DNA from: Granulosicoccaceae bacterium
GTDB lineage: Bacteria; Pseudomonadota; Gammaproteobacteria; Granulosicoccales; Granulosicoccaceae
Direction: 5' to 3'
DNA: 64,000 bases
Assembly (NCBI GenBank): GCA_020629835.1
Contig: JAHDCO010000004.1
Coordinates: forward strand, 62,001-126,000
Below, in pieces: positions 16,395-25,788 of the stretch (its first letter is position 1; each line of letters begins with the position of its first letter). Both the position numbers and the translations under genes were made by a program. Below the pieces are notes generated by a model. The model was not told the DNA's origin. It saw only the letters and a list, made by a program, of their open reading frames with translations, and made no database searches.

Positions 16395-17077
16395 TGAACG
16401 TCATGGATTTCCAGGAAGTTGGTTTACGTGAAATCAACAGCACACTGCAATCACTTGAGCCACTGTCCAACAACCGCGAATGGGTCATTGATAACCCAAT
16501 GGGGCAGCACGCTATCGCATGTGGTCTTAACGCGCCTTTGTCTGTACATATCAGAGGCAACGTTGGGTTCTACTGTGCGGGTATGAATCAGCAAGCCGAA
16601 GTCACGATTGATGGTCATGCAGGCGTTGGACTGGCGGAAAACATGATGAGTGGCATTGTTCGAGTCAAAGGCAATGCCAGTCAGTCGGCGGGTGCAACCG
16701 GGCACGGTGGTCTGCTGGTTATTGAAGGGGATGCCTCTTCACGTTGCGGTATCTCGATGAAAGGTATCGACATTGTAGTTGGTGGCTCTGTTGGCCACAT
16801 GTCAGCGTTTATGGGCCAGGTTGGTCATTTGGTCGTGTGTGGGAACGCCGGTGAGGCATTAGGCGATTCCATTTACGAAGCGAAATTGTATGTGGCGGGT
16901 TCGGTAGAGAGCTTGGGCGCTGATTGCATAGAAAAGGAAATGACTGCAGAACATGAACAAACGTTGGCTGATCTGTTGGAGCGTGCTCAGATCAACAAAG
17001 ACGTCAAAACGTTTCGCCGTTATGGCTCAGCGCGAAAGTTATATAACTTTGATATTGACCACGCTGATGAGTACTGA
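16394..17077 (+). CDS. mgsB: N-methylglutamate synthase subunit B (GXGXG beta-helix protein)
   Basis: 227 residues, mostly a right-handed beta-helix like the C-terminal GltB domain: repeating turns such as NPMGQHAIACGLNAPLSVHI, GSVGHMSAFMGQVGHLVVCG and GNAGEALGDSIYEAKLYVAG. It is the structural middle part of the split glutamate-synthase-like N-methylglutamate synthase. The start ATG overlaps the mgsA TAA by one base. Cytoplasmic. Confidence 0.92.
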   Translation: MNVMDFQEVGLREINSTLQSLEPLSNNREWVIDNPMGQHAIACGLNAPLSVHIRGNVGFYCAGMNQQAEVTIDGHAGVGLAENMMSGIVRVKGNASQSAGATGHGGLLVIEGDASSRCGISMKGIDIVVGGSVGHMSAFMGQVGHLVVCGNAGEALGDSIYEAKLYVAGSVESLGADCIEKEMTAEHEQTLADLLERAQINKDVKTFRRYGSARKLYNFDIDHADEY

Positions 17078-17170
17078 TGACGTGACAGTGCACGAGCTAG
17101 TGACCTTACCTTTTGTTTTACTTGAATCAACCTTGAGCTTTTCGCTCACATTAAACGGCTTGAACGCATA

Positions 17171-18499
17171 ATGGATGAGAACACACCACGGGTTACCCCT
17201 CGGGAGTCGGCTACGTTTGATGAGTACACGCGCTCTGAGATTCGTCGTGCAGCGAGTACCGGCATCTACGATATTCGCGGTGGTGGCGCAAAACGGCATT
17301 TGCCGAATTTTGATGATCTGCTGTTTTTGGGAGCCTCTATTTCGCGTTATCCGTTAGAGGGCTACCGTGAGCGGTGCGGGACTGATGTCACCCTTGGCGG
17401 GTTGAACGCTTCGAAACCACTCGAATTAAAGATACCCATTACGGTTGCGGGTATGAGTTTTGGGTCGCTCTCTGGGCAGGCTAAGGAATCCTTGGGGCGC
17501 GGTGCAAATTTAGCCGGCACCTCTACCACAACCGGTGATGGCGGTATGACACCGGAAGAACGCGGCCACTCAAAGCAGTTGGTGTATCAATATCTCCCTT
17601 CCCGTTATGGCATGAACCCGGATGACTTGCGCAAAGCCGATGCCATTGAAATTGTCGTCGGTCAAGGTGCAAAGCCAGGTGGTGGTGGCATGCTCATGGG
17701 ACAAAAAATTAACGATCGCGTTGCTGAAATGCGTTCGCTTCCGAAAGGTATTGATCAACGCTCGGCGTGTCGGCATCCGGATTGGACAGGCCCGGATGAC
17801 CTTGAGATCAAAATTTTAGAGTTACGGGAAATCACTAATTGGGAAAAACCGATCTACGTAAAGATCGCTGGTTCCCGCCCCTATTACGACACAGCGCTTG
17901 CGGTTAAATCCGGTGCGGACGTTGTGGTACTCGATGGCATGCAAGGCGGAACGGCAGCCACACAAAATGTGTTCATTGAGCATGTTGGACAGCCAACACT
18001 TGCGTGTGTGCGCCCTGCAGTTCAGGCACTGCAGGAGTTGGATATGCACCGCAAGGTGCAGCTCATCGTATCCGGTGGCATTCGTAACGGCGCGGATGTG
18101 GCCAAAGCGATGGCATTAGGTGCTGACGCAGTTGCTGTAGGCAGCGCGGCCTTAATAGCCCTGGGTGATAACGATCCGCGTTGGGAAGCCGAGTACAACG
18201 AGCTTGGTTCCACGGCCGGTGCCTATGACGCTTGGCATTTGGGTAAAGACCCGGCAGGTATTACCACCCAAGAGCCGGAGCTTGCCCAGCGGCTTGATCC
18301 GGAAGTTGCCGGACGCCGGCTTGCCAATTACCTTAAGGTGATGACTCTTGAAGCTCAAACCATTGCGCGCGCGTGTGGTAAGAATCACCTACACAACTTA
18401 GAGCCTGAAGATTTGTGTGCGCTTACCGTGGAAGCGGCTGCGATGGCGGGTGTGCCATTAGCAGGTACATCATGGATTCCCGGGCAAACGCCCTACTGA
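17171..18499 (+). CDS. mgsC: N-methylglutamate synthase subunit C (FMN glutamate-synthase domain)
   Basis: 442 residues homologous to the FMN-binding synthase domain of GltB. Visible hallmarks: PITVAGMSFGSLSGQAKESL, TTTGDGGM, GQGAKPGGGGMLMGQK (loop for the 2-oxoglutarate site), VVLDGMQGGTAATQNVF and IVSGGIRNGADVAKAMALGA for flavin phosphate binding. It performs the reductive condensation that forms N-methylglutamate with subunits A and B. A 93-base gap without a clear ribosome-binding site separates it from mgsB; the ATG at 17171 fits the family start. Confidence 0.93.
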   Translation: MDENTPRVTPRESATFDEYTRSEIRRAASTGIYDIRGGGAKRHLPNFDDLLFLGASISRYPLEGYRERCGTDVTLGGLNASKPLELKIPITVAGMSFGSLSGQAKESLGRGANLAGTSTTTGDGGMTPEERGHSKQLVYQYLPSRYGMNPDDLRKADAIEIVVGQGAKPGGGGMLMGQKINDRVAEMRSLPKGIDQRSACRHPDWTGPDDLEIKILELREITNWEKPIYVKIAGSRPYYDTALAVKSGADVVVLDGMQGGTAATQNVFIEHVGQPTLACVRPAVQALQELDMHRKVQLIVSGGIRNGADVAKAMALGADAVAVGSAALIALGDNDPRWEAEYNELGSTAGAYDAWHLGKDPAGITTQEPELAQRLDPEVAGRRLANYLKVMTLEAQTIARACGKNHLHNLEPEDLCALTVEAAAMAGVPLAGTSWIPGQTPY

Positions 18500-18552
18500 A
18501 GTCAGCATGTAACCACTTTACGCTTCGATCAATCATAGGAGTTGCAGTCAGC

Positions 18553-19860
18553 ATGGCATTGGACTTAACCGATTACGCAGAAAAGAACGGCATTAAGTTT
18601 TTTCTTTTCAATTTCACCGATATCGCTGGAACCCAGCGCGCCAAGTTGGTACCTGCGGGACAAGCCAGCAAAATACAAAAAGCCGGTGCCGGGTTCGCCC
18701 CGTTTGCAAGCTGGCTTGATTACAGCCCATCTGATGCTGACATGTTGGTTATTCCCGACACCGATTCCTTAATTCAGTTGCCGTGGAAACCTGAGATCGC
18801 GTGGATGGCCGGTGATTGCTGGATGGATGGGGAGTTGGTGGGCCAGGCCCCGCGCAACGTACTCAAAAAATTAATGGCCGAATCCGCTGAACATGATTTG
18901 TTAATGAAAGCGGGTGTTGAGCCAGAGTTTCACATAATCACCGCCGACGGCACCGCCATTTCTGATGAGCGTGATGTGCAAATGAAGCCTTGCTACGATC
19001 AGTCAACGATCATGCGGCGTATTGATGTAATTGCAGAGATCAGCTCTACCATGACGGAACTGGGTTGGAACCCTTATCAATGCGACCATGAAGATGCAAA
19101 TGGTCAATACGAAATCAATTGGGATTTCAGCAATGCACTTACCTGCGCAGATCAGCTTGCGTTCTTTAAGTTCATGGTCAAGTCAATTGCTGAAAAACAC
19201 GGGTTGCGCGCCACGTTTATGCCCAAGCCGTTCTCCCATTTGACAGGTAACGGCTGTCACGTGCACATCTCCATGTGGTCTAACGATGAGAAGACCAATA
19301 AGTTCTCCGATGCGGACGGTGAATTAGGCTTATCGGATGTGGCTTATCACTTCATCGGTGGTTTGTTAGAACACGCAGAATCCTTAGCGGCTATTACAAA
19401 CCCTACCGTTAACTCCTACAAACGCATCAATGCGCCTCCAACTTTGTCCGGCGCCACGTGGTCGCCTAGCTCGATAACCTACGGTGGCAACAATCGAACA
19501 CACATGATTCGTATTCCTGATGAGGGGCGCATTGAACATCGCTTGCCGGACGGTTCAGCTAACCCGTACCTCCTCATGTCTGGGTTACTGGCCGCGGGAC
19601 TGCACGGCATTCAAAACAAAACAGCTAGCGGTGAACGGTTGGATATCAACATGTACACCCACGGTCACACCGTTGAAAATGTTCGAAAGCTTCCGTTGAA
19701 TCTGCTGGATGCGATCCGCTTATTCGATTCCAATGCGGGACTGAAGTCGGTACTCGGTGATGATTTCAGTCAGGCTTACGTGAATTTGAAAAATGATGAG
19801 TGGAATCGTTATGCGTGTTCATTGTCGGCTTGGGAACGCGAACACACACTCGACTGTTAG
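18553..19860 (+). CDS. gmaS: gamma-glutamylmethylamide synthetase
   Basis: 435 residues from the ATG at 18553, which has AGGAG 11 bases upstream; longer in-frame readings run into mgsC. It is a glutamine-synthetase-fold ligase: AGVEPEFHII, DHEDANGQYEINW, GNGCHVHISMW (metal and glutamate site), RIEHRLPDGSANPYL. In place of ammonium it ligates methylamine to glutamate with ATP, giving gamma-glutamylmethylamide, the first step of the N-methylglutamate pathway and a marker gene for methylamine use. Immediately follows mgsABC. Confidence 0.94.
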   Translation: MALDLTDYAEKNGIKFFLFNFTDIAGTQRAKLVPAGQASKIQKAGAGFAPFASWLDYSPSDADMLVIPDTDSLIQLPWKPEIAWMAGDCWMDGELVGQAPRNVLKKLMAESAEHDLLMKAGVEPEFHIITADGTAISDERDVQMKPCYDQSTIMRRIDVIAEISSTMTELGWNPYQCDHEDANGQYEINWDFSNALTCADQLAFFKFMVKSIAEKHGLRATFMPKPFSHLTGNGCHVHISMWSNDEKTNKFSDADGELGLSDVAYHFIGGLLEHAESLAAITNPTVNSYKRINAPPTLSGATWSPSSITYGGNNRTHMIRIPDEGRIEHRLPDGSANPYLLMSGLLAAGLHGIQNKTASGERLDINMYTHGHTVENVRKLPLNLLDAIRLFDSNAGLKSVLGDDFSQAYVNLKNDEWNRYACSLSAWEREHTLDC

Positions 19861-19990
19861 AAAAAAACTAACGCGGCGAACCTGGCAATGGGTGAACCGC
19901 ATGTTGTTACCGCGGCCTTCGACGCACTGTAAAACCAAGTAATTGTGTCTGCTTTAATCAGACGTTCAATGAACCACCAGGAGAGATATC

Positions 19991-21124
19991 ATGACTGCAA
20001 GCTGGCGTTTTTCAACACTGGCCGATCGACACCGTGCGATGGGCTCAGAACTTGAAGACTGGAGTGGGATGGGAACGGCCTGGACCTACGACAAGGATCA
20101 GGAAGAAGAGTACCTGGCCATCCGCACCAAAGCAGGTTTTATGGATGTATCGGGTCTGAAGAAAGTGCACGTTACGGGTCCGCATGCCTCTCACGTTATT
20201 GATCGCGCCACGACTCGCGATGTTGAGAAAATCTCACCAGGGCGTGCATCCTACGCTTGCATGTTAAATGATGCGGGTAAGTTTATTGATGATTGTGTTA
20301 TCTACCGTACCGGCGCGAATTCCTTCATGGTCGTTCACGGTTCGGGTGAAGGGCATGAGCAACTCACACGAGCTGCTATGGGACGTGATGTGTCGGTTCG
20401 GTTCGACGATAACCTACACGACATTTCGTTACAGGGCCCACTAGCGGTTGATTTCCTTGAAAAGCATGTCGAAGGCATCCGCCAGCTGAATTATTTCGGC
20501 ATCATGCCCACGCGCTTGTTTGGCCATCCTGTGACCATCACACGCACCGGTTATACCGGTGAGCGAGGTTATGAGATTTTCTGTCGTGGTCAGGATGCAC
20601 CGAATATCTGGGATACGCTGGTTGAAGAAGGCGCACCCATGGGTATCATCCCTACCCGTTTCACCACGCTCGACTTACTGCGTGCTGAAAGTTACCTGCT
20701 GTTCTTCCCATACGATAACTCAGAAATGTACCCGTTCGAAGACGATGTAACCGGTGATACGCTCTGGGAGCTGGGCTTAGACTTTACCGTCAGTGAAGGA
20801 AAAACCGGGTTTCGGGGTGCTGAAGAGCACTACCGTTTGAAAGGTCGTGAGCGATTCAAGATTTACGGCGTGAAGTTGGAAGGTACCGAAGCGGCTGAGG
20901 AAGGTGCACCGCTGATGCGCGATGGCGAACAAGTTGGCGTTGTGACCATTGGCATGTATTCTTCGCTAAACAAACATAATGTGGGTATTGCTCGCATGCC
21001 TGTGGATTGCGCCACACCAGGCACCAAGTTGCAGGTTAAAAACGCATCAGGCCTTATCGATTGCGAAACTGCGCCAATGCCTTTTTATGACGTTAACAAG
21101 GATCGCCGAACTGCCAAGGGGTAA
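19991..21124 (+). CDS. dmmD: dimethylamine monooxygenase-associated GcvT-like methyltransferase
   Basis: 377 residues of the aminomethyltransferase (GcvT) family: FMDVSGLKKVHVTGPHAS, TTRDVEKISPGRASYACMLN, TITRTGYTGERGYEIFCRG and FTTLDLLRAESYLLFFPYDN. These proteins bind tetrahydrofolate and accept one-carbon units, so DmmD probably captures the formaldehyde-level carbon released from dimethylamine. The ATG has a strong AGGAGAG ribosome-binding site. It leads the dmmDABC group, in the same gene order as in roseobacters. A 130 bp spacer after gmaS may hold an extra promoter. Confidence 0.9.
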   Translation: MTASWRFSTLADRHRAMGSELEDWSGMGTAWTYDKDQEEEYLAIRTKAGFMDVSGLKKVHVTGPHASHVIDRATTRDVEKISPGRASYACMLNDAGKFIDDCVIYRTGANSFMVVHGSGEGHEQLTRAAMGRDVSVRFDDNLHDISLQGPLAVDFLEKHVEGIRQLNYFGIMPTRLFGHPVTITRTGYTGERGYEIFCRGQDAPNIWDTLVEEGAPMGIIPTRFTTLDLLRAESYLLFFPYDNSEMYPFEDDVTGDTLWELGLDFTVSEGKTGFRGAEEHYRLKGRERFKIYGVKLEGTEAAEEGAPLMRDGEQVGVVTIGMYSSLNKHNVGIARMPVDCATPGTKLQVKNASGLIDCETAPMPFYDVNKDRRTAKG

Positions 21125-21127
21125 ACG

Positions 21128-21742
21128 ATGAGTTCCATCCGGTACGCCGAATTTAAAAGTCGACCTTATTATGGGGTGTTAGAACCTGCATCCGCTTTGG
21201 AGCATTTGATTGTTGCCGAAGGCGAAGGTGCACACGCTGTGATGGAGCTGGTAGCAAAAGCGCCGGCTGGCTTTACCAGTCAGGCGACGCTTTTGTATGC
21301 AGAAGGCCCGTATTCCCCAGACAATGGGAATACGGAAGCCTTGCGCGAATTGGGATTTGCACGCTTTCACACCAGTGCTACAGCCGCGGCTGCCGTACCC
21401 AGACTGGAAGGGGCCTTGGAGCGATTAAAGATGAGCACCGAGGTATACCTAACCGGCAGCGAATCCGCACTGAGCATATTTGTTAAAGCGTGCACTGATG
21501 CTGGGCTCGATTATCAGGGTTTGCAGACCGAACACCGAGGTAGCCTTGCGCGTCGCGTTCAGTGTGTGCACTGCAAGGGCATAACAGAAAACGTCACAAC
21601 GCAGCCTGCAACCTGTGCACATTGCGGATTGTTGCTGTTGGTCCGAGATCATTACTCACGGCGTATTGGCGCTTTCCAGGGCGTCAACATCAATGCTGAA
21701 GATCCTTCTGACATTCCTGCCAAAGAGGAGATGTTTCGTTGA
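21128..21742 (+). CDS. dmmA: dimethylamine monooxygenase subunit A
   Basis: 204 residues. The N-terminus SIRYAEFKSRPYYGVLEP starts a Rossmann-like region (VYLTGSESALSIFVKACTDA), and the C-terminus carries two CxxC pairs (CVHCKG at ~147 and CAHCGLLLL at ~164) that form a likely rubredoxin-like or zinc-ribbon knuckle. This pattern is that of DmmA, a required component of the dimethylamine monooxygenase. It starts three bases after dmmD and overlaps dmmB by four (TTGA). Its electron-transfer or structural role is not settled from sequence. Confidence 0.9.
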   Translation: MSSIRYAEFKSRPYYGVLEPASALEHLIVAEGEGAHAVMELVAKAPAGFTSQATLLYAEGPYSPDNGNTEALRELGFARFHTSATAAAAVPRLEGALERLKMSTEVYLTGSESALSIFVKACTDAGLDYQGLQTEHRGSLARRVQCVHCKGITENVTTQPATCAHCGLLLLVRDHYSRRIGAFQGVNINAEDPSDIPAKEEMFR

Positions 21743-22701
21743 GTACCCCTGCTGCAATTGACGTCGTTGTCTCTGAAGTGGTTGAAGTTAACTCACTGAT
21801 TAAGCGCTTTCATTTCAAACGACCAGACGGCGCACCACTACCTGCATTCTCTGGTGGTGCCCATATCATCATAGAAATGCAAGATGGTGATCAGACTCGC
21901 CGTGTGCCCTACTCGTTAATGAGTTCACCGTTAGACACCAGCGACTATCAATGCAGTATTCGTCGTGACGACGAAGGCCGTGGTGGTTCGTTGTATATGC
22001 ATAGAGAAGTGGTGCCGGGTATGCAAATGACCATTAGCCCACCGGCTAATCTGTTTGCGCTTGACTTGCGAGCCAATAAACACTTAATGATTGCGGGTGG
22101 TATTGGTATTACGCCATTCTTAGCGCAAAGCAGTCAGCTTGAACGGACCGGTGGGCAGTACGAATTGCACTATGGCGTTCGTAGCCGAGAGTTGGGTGCG
22201 TATATAGATGAGCTGCAGGATCGTTTACAACACCGCTTGCACATGTACTACGACGAGCATAACGAAGCGATGGACTTCGACACGCTGTTAAGCACACAAC
22301 CGGCCGGAACCCATCTCTACGTGTGTGGCCCTGCCCCGATGATTGAAAAAGTCCTGGACACCGCACGAGCAGCGGGTTGGCCTGAATCGCACGTTCACTT
22401 TGAGCACTTTTCCAAAGCGCCTCCTGGTGAAGCCTTTAGCGCAGAGTTATCAGAGAGTGGCATTAGCGTGGAGGTGGCACGTGAACAAACGCTATTGGAA
22501 GCTATGGAAGCGGCGGGTGTGGATGCGCCGTATTTATGCCGCGGCGGTGCCTGCGGACAGTGCGAAACCGATGTAGTGGAATGCGACGGTGAGATCATGC
22601 ACGAAGACTTTTGGTTAGAAGATGATGAACGTGCCAGTGGCAAGAAAATCATGCCCTGTGTGTCCCGTTTTCGCGGCAAACGTTTAGTGATTGCTCGATA
22701 A
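21739..22701 (+). CDS. dmmB: dimethylamine monooxygenase reductase subunit (PDR/VanB type)
   Basis: 320 residues with a TTG start at 21739 (GAGGAG eight bases upstream). Domains in order: flavin domain with RRVPYSLMSSPLD (RxYS-like motif), NAD domain with MIAGGIGITPFLAQ and YVCGPAPMIEKVLDTA, and a C-terminal plant-type 2Fe-2S ferredoxin with CRGGACGQC and a distant CVSR. This is a phthalate-dioxygenase-reductase-like electron chain from NAD(P)H to the oxygenase. It fits the reductase of DmmABC, which oxidises dimethylamine to methylamine and formaldehyde. Confidence 0.93.
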   Translation: MSTPAAIDVVVSEVVEVNSLIKRFHFKRPDGAPLPAFSGGAHIIIEMQDGDQTRRVPYSLMSSPLDTSDYQCSIRRDDEGRGGSLYMHREVVPGMQMTISPPANLFALDLRANKHLMIAGGIGITPFLAQSSQLERTGGQYELHYGVRSRELGAYIDELQDRLQHRLHMYYDEHNEAMDFDTLLSTQPAGTHLYVCGPAPMIEKVLDTARAAGWPESHVHFEHFSKAPPGEAFSAELSESGISVEVAREQTLLEAMEAAGVDAPYLCRGGACGQCETDVVECDGEIMHEDFWLEDDERASGKKIMPCVSRFRGKRLVIAR

Positions 22702-22759
22702 CCAACGCGTGAAAACACGTGCTCTTTTACCTTTTTTATAACTAACGCCGAGGTTCATC

Positions 22760-23815
22760 ATGGGTAGCACCGCTAGCCTTCCGACATTTAAAGACGGAAC
22801 TTACCGCGACGATTTTAGCTTCAAGAATTCTCCTGAAACCGTAGTCCGTGCACCGTTTCCGTTTGATAAAGACGAGTACATGTACGCAGTGAATATGGAG
22901 CTGCATAAGGACGGCCGAAAGGGTACGGCTTATGAAGAGCCTATTGATATGGACGAGCATTATCTGGCCGAGATGCGTGACAGAGCTCTGGTGCTTGATG
23001 AGGATCCCTTGCGCTGCCAGTCGCTACCTCATATGGAAATGGCCGGATGGGATACCCTGGAATTGCTGATGGAGTGTAAAGCGGCAAGCTTTCCAGAGGC
23101 GTTCTCATTAGAGCGTGACGGTGATCAATGGCACTGGATAAACCGCCCGATGGGTATTGATCAGCACTTTACGTTTGGTGATGCCACAACACTGCCCTAT
23201 GGTCCGCTGGAGTACATCACGCGACAGGCGCAAGGCGACTTTGTTGTATTGGATGAACGTGATGGCAATCTGTGGATGGACGCAGGTATGGTGACCACGC
23301 AAGCCGACTGGTCACTGGATTTTGATATTGGAATGAATTTTTTCGAATGGCATGCACCGGTTCCGCTGGCGCACGAGAAAGGCATTTTTCAACGTGCACT
23401 GAAGTACTTATTGGCCGTTCAACAAAGCAACCCCGCCAGGCGTTTGAATTGGACCATGACGGTAAATCCGAGGTTGGATACCAGCCCGGAGAATTACCAT
23501 CAATGGGGGCCAGAGAATACCCACATCACACCGGAAAACGTAGCGGACAAACTGTTTCTGCGAATAGAGCTACAAAGCTTCTGGCGGCTACCGCGCTCTA
23601 ACGCGATCCTGTTCCCTATTCGGTGCTACTTGCTCAGTATGCGGGACTTATCAACCGTACCTAAGTGGGCCACGCGTATGCATCGAGTGCTTAAGTCACT
23701 GCCACCGGAATTGTCATCGTACAAGGGCCTGGACAATTTCCGAGAGATAGCAATTGATTGGTTGTCAGAGTATGACGACGGCTCTCCAACTACTCCGGGG
23801 CCTTTCCCCGACTAG
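22760..23815 (+). CDS. dmmC: dimethylamine monooxygenase, heme-dependent oxidative N-demethylase subunit (DUF3445)
   Basis: 351 residues of the DUF3445 family, the likely oxygenase component of DmmABC. Recognisable stretches: NMELHKDGRKGTAYEEP-like region near residue 50, LLMECKAASFPEAFSLERDG, QADWSLDFDIGMNFFEWHAP, NPARRLNWTMTVNPRLDTSP and LRIELQSFWRLPRSNAILFP. A GAGG ribosome-binding site precedes the ATG. It is the last gene of the mgs-gmaS-dmm block and is followed by a strong terminator. Histidine or cysteine heme ligands cannot be assigned by eye. Confidence 0.92.
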   Translation: MGSTASLPTFKDGTYRDDFSFKNSPETVVRAPFPFDKDEYMYAVNMELHKDGRKGTAYEEPIDMDEHYLAEMRDRALVLDEDPLRCQSLPHMEMAGWDTLELLMECKAASFPEAFSLERDGDQWHWINRPMGIDQHFTFGDATTLPYGPLEYITRQAQGDFVVLDERDGNLWMDAGMVTTQADWSLDFDIGMNFFEWHAPVPLAHEKGIFQRALKYLLAVQQSNPARRLNWTMTVNPRLDTSPENYHQWGPENTHITPENVADKLFLRIELQSFWRLPRSNAILFPIRCYLLSMRDLSTVPKWATRMHRVLKSLPPELSSYKGLDNFREIAIDWLSEYDDGSPTTPGPFPD

Positions 23816-23837
23816 CCAAGATGGCTGTTTAAAAAGT

Positions 23838-23873
23838 AAAGCGGGGGCGTCCTAAGACGCCCCCGCTTTTTTT
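23838..23873 (+). terminator. strong rho-independent terminator after dmmC
   Basis: AAAGCGGGGGCGTC (23838-23851) pairs perfectly with GACGCCCCCGCTTT (23856-23869) around a CTAA loop, followed by a run of T. It ends the mgsABC-gmaS-dmmDABC transcript. Confidence 0.95.
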
Positions 23874-23978
23874 ATGTCTTGGAAAACTGCGGCGAAATTA
23901 CCGCGAGAACTGCGGGTTTACGACCAACTTTAGGTTGTAAACCCGCCGAGTGTAGACATACCCTCGCCTCGAATATCT

Positions 23979-24152
23979 TCAGTCCTTCTTACTGTAAGAC
24001 TGACTTTCGTGGCGTGCACCAACAAGTAGCGCGACCACACACAAGATGATGGAGATGATCAGCCAAACCGCTTCGCCGCCACCGTGGCCGACGTAGTAAG
24101 CAGCATCGGTCATGCTGTTCCACGATCCATCTTCTACGGGTGAACCAAACAT
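23979..24152 (-). CDS. 57-residue single-span membrane protein coupled to amt
   Basis: The ATG at 24152 lies 10 bp beyond the amt stop codon and has an AGGAG ribosome-binding site overlapping the end of amt. The protein reads MFGSPVEDGSWNSMTDAAYY, a GHGGGEAVW turn, then a hydrophobic helix (LIISIILCVVALLVGA) and a charged tail RHESQSYSKKD. One membrane segment, N-terminus probably outside. I recognise no family. Position suggests a small accessory of the ammonium transporter or of amine metabolism. Confidence 0.75.
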   Translation of the reverse strand: MFGSPVEDGSWNSMTDAAYYVGHGGGEAVWLIISIILCVVALLVGARHESQSYSKKD

Positions 24153-24162
24153 AATGTGCTCC

Positions 24163-25554
24163 TTATGAACTGTGTGCTGTGTGAGTGGCTGAACCTGTCA
24201 GGCCTTCGGGATAAGCGCTGGAGGGCACTTTCGTCGCATCTAAACCCGCGACTTCGGCATGCTCAGGCACACGTAACTGACCGATAACACGCAAAATCAA
24301 CGATAAGACATAGCCCGGTATGAAGCCCAGAGCAAGCATGGCGACTACGCCAACGAATTGCCCAAAGAAGCTAGTCAGCGGAACGCCTGCATCGCCACTT
24401 ACCGCGGGGTAACCTGAAGCAAAGATACCCACGGCTAACACACCCCAGATACCTAACACGCCGTGCACACTCACCGCACCAACCGCATCGTCAATGCCCA
24501 TTTTCTCTATGGCTTTGGCTGCGTAAGGCATGATGCAAGCGCCGATAAATCCAATGGCGAAAGCCATCGGTGGCCACCATAAGTCAAGACCCGCTGCGCA
24601 GGAGATGATGCCACCCAACGCGCCGGACATCATCCAGAACGGATCTCTGGTTACCATCCATGCGCCAATAATGCCGCCTGCAAAACCCATCAAAATGTTG
24701 AAGGCAAGGGCCGATAAGGTAACGGGTGTGCCGTAAATGGTGGAGAACTCTAACGTCGACCACGACCAGGCTTCACCGGGGAAGATGACACACGCCATGA
24801 GAAAGCCCCAAAACCCGACAATGATCAACATCAAGCCCACGAGCGTTAGCGGTAAGCTGTGGCCCGGAAGGTCATTTGCTGAACCATCGCTGTTGTATTT
24901 TCCTATGCGAGGTCCGAGGTTGATCAGTACGCCTAACGCAAAAAAGCCTGCAACCATGTGTACAACGCCAGCGGCGCCGAAGTCATGAAAGCCGTACTTT
25001 GTGACTAACCAACCATCCGCATGCCAGCCCCATGCAGCTGCAATGACCCAGGCAACCGCGCCCAGTGCAATCGCGAGAATGATAAAGCCGAATAACTTTA
25101 TGCGTTCGATAACAGCACCCGACATGATTGAGGCTGTGGTGGCCGCGAACAAGGTGAAAGCGCCCCAAAAAACACCTGACGCGTTGTCGCCTAGGTGAGG
25201 CCCCATGACCTCTGAGGCTGGGTTTGCCACTGCAGCAGCGTACTCTGCGCCACTGATGCCGTTAGGCCCTGCTGATAAATCAAACCCGGTTGGGAACGCC
25301 CAGTAGATGTACCACCCCACGTAGTAAAACGTAGGAACAAGAAACGCAAACGCCAGAATGTTTTTGATGCCAGACGCTAAGACATTCTTACTGCGTGAAG
25401 CCCCCATCTCATAGGCAAGGAATCCCGCGTGAATCAGCACCATCAAGGGAATCGTCAGGTAGTAGTACATCTCCGCTAATACGGTGTTGTTGGTTACCGC
25501 TGCAGCCTTCATGGCGGCGAAGTCAGCGGTGAGTTGCGCAAGTTCAGCTTCCAT
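24163..25554 (-). CDS. amt: ammonium transporter (Amt family)
   Basis: 463 residues with eleven hydrophobic segments. Conserved Amt stretches: MVLIHAGFLAYEMGASRSKN, ATTASIMSGAVIERIKLFGF, AWGWHADGWL, GAAGVVHMVAGFFAL, and the twin-histidine pore residues in that segment and in VSVHGVLGIWGVLAVG. It has an N-terminal polar extension (MEAELAQLTADFAAMKAAA). It imports ammonium or methylammonium across the inner membrane. Between dmmC and the mgd genes, it may recapture the ammonium set free by methylamine breakdown. The upstream region 25555-25788 should hold its promoter; no sigma-54 element is evident. Confidence 0.94.
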   Translation of the reverse strand: MEAELAQLTADFAAMKAAAVTNNTVLAEMYYYLTIPLMVLIHAGFLAYEMGASRSKNVLASGIKNILAFAFLVPTFYYVGWYIYWAFPTGFDLSAGPNGISGAEYAAAVANPASEVMGPHLGDNASGVFWGAFTLFAATTASIMSGAVIERIKLFGFIILAIALGAVAWVIAAAWGWHADGWLVTKYGFHDFGAAGVVHMVAGFFALGVLINLGPRIGKYNSDGSANDLPGHSLPLTLVGLMLIIVGFWGFLMACVIFPGEAWSWSTLEFSTIYGTPVTLSALAFNILMGFAGGIIGAWMVTRDPFWMMSGALGGIISCAAGLDLWWPPMAFAIGFIGACIMPYAAKAIEKMGIDDAVGAVSVHGVLGIWGVLAVGIFASGYPAVSGDAGVPLTSFFGQFVGVVAMLALGFIPGYVLSLILRVIGQLRVPEHAEVAGLDATKVPSSAYPEGLTGSATHTAHSS

Positions 25555-25740
25555 TCGCCACTCCTTGTTGAGACGTGTCTTGAAGGGTTTTCATTGGAAC
25601 GGTTCTCCTGAATAGGTCAGTTTTTGTACACGCCCGGAATCTCTCGCGTAGTGGGCTAGGTTGAAAAGGTTCTGTAAAGTTTCTTCTAAGTGAAAAAATT
25701 TTCTGAAAGGTACAACCACGTCCGAGGGTAAATCAAAATG

Positions 25741-25769
25741 TGACTACTCACAAGTCTTGCGAGTAGTCA
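25741..25769 (-). terminator. long dyad, terminator of the AraC-type regulator
   Basis: TGACTACTC (25741-25749) pairs with GAGTAGTCA (25761-25769), and the interior CAAG-T-CTTG extends the dyad with one mismatch. On the minus strand it follows the regulator stop by 20 bases and is followed by CATTTTGATTT, a weak U tract. Confidence 0.6.
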
Positions 25770-25788
25770 ATGTGCTGTCACTTTTTCT

